From: Chitinophagaceae bacterium
GTDB lineage: Bacteria; Bacteroidota; Bacteroidia; Chitinophagales; Chitinophagaceae
Direction: 5' to 3'
Length of the DNA: 7,397 nucleotides
Assembly (NCBI GenBank): GCA_023251285.1
Contig: JAHEZB010000087.1
Span: 1 to 7,397 of the forward strand
The translations under genes were made by a program, and so were the position numbers. The notes beneath the pieces are model-generated. The model did not search any database and was not told the DNA's origin. It saw nothing but the letters and a program-made list of their open reading frames with translations. Of the stretch, positions 7,211 to 7,397 are shown one piece after another; within the stretch, counting starts at the first letter, position 1, and each line of letters starts with the position of its first letter.

Positions 7211-7270
7211 GAAAATGGTTTTATTTTAAAGATAAAAAACGATGCTTTGTAGTTGTATCGAAAACAAATG

Positions 7271-7299
7271 AATCTTTCAGATAGATGCAAAGAAAGATT
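7271..7299. repeat. AT-rich inverted repeat upstream of the macroglobulin gene
   Basis: AATCTTTC (7271-7278) pairs perfectly with GAAAGATT (7292-7299) across a 13-base spacer, 61-89 bases before the macroglobulin start codon. It could be an operator, a leader hairpin, or the end of a minus-strand gene lying beyond the window. The spacing and AT-richness do not decide between these. The rest of 7211-7397 shows no gene, and I see no convincing promoter pair. Confidence 0.35.
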
Positions 7300-7397
7300 T
7301 ATTTCATAAACTTTAATAGATTGAACTTTTTTTAGGAATATTTAAACTAAAATGCCGGGAATAAAAACACGTACAATGTGCTATTTCTTTTTTATCA

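Noticed and set aside
7265..7295. Promoter candidates for the macroglobulin gene (minus strand TTCATTTG at 7272-7265 and TTTCTTTG at 7295-7288)
   Set aside because: Each differs from TAnnTTTG at the important A. Neither has a TTTG at the right distance: the only one in reach gives a 15-base gap.

Overview
The window suggests a member of the Bacteroidota, most like the Chitinophagales/Sphingobacteriia in protein style. It is AT-rich. Putative promoters match the TTTG / TAnnTTTG pattern of this phylum. Neither protein gene has a Shine-Dalgarno sequence before its ATG. The tRNA gene does not encode its CCA end. The large protein is the Bacteroidota form of bacterial alpha-2-macroglobulin. All taxonomic statements are inferences from these traits.

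Layout. Positions 1-230 hold a tRNA-Asn(GUU) gene with two overlapping copies of a Bacteroidota-type promoter in front and a strong intrinsic terminator behind. Positions 231-391 are a spacer with an unusually GC-rich patch that contains a possible 30-codon ORF on the minus strand. Positions 392-928 (+) encode a 178-residue cytoplasmic protein: an N-terminal E-set/CBM48 (AMPK-beta-like glycogen-binding) domain joined to a lysine-rich, probably disordered tail. A hairpin at 945-976 sits between this gene and the convergent gene that follows.

Positions 1028-7210 (-), about 84% of the window, are one intact 2060-codon gene for an exported alpha-2-macroglobulin family protein. Its parts are a signal peptide, a helical N-terminal region, macroglobulin domains, a bait-region domain, a thioester motif (Cys1503-Thr-Glu-Gln1506), an alpha-alpha toroid and a C-terminal receptor-binding-like domain. 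Positions 7211-7397 are its upstream region and contain an AT-rich inverted repeat but no gene that I can see.

The three loci are not obviously one system. The tRNA and the CBM48 protein look like housekeeping or carbohydrate-related genes. The macroglobulin is a predicted envelope protease trap. The most notable features lie inside the macroglobulin gene: a SusC/RagA-like peptide (LNEVVVTDYGVQKK) next to or within the bait region, and a GC-rich palindrome that appears to have been accommodated in frame in the toroid. I found no evidence for a wholly new multi-gene system, CRISPR array or mobile element.
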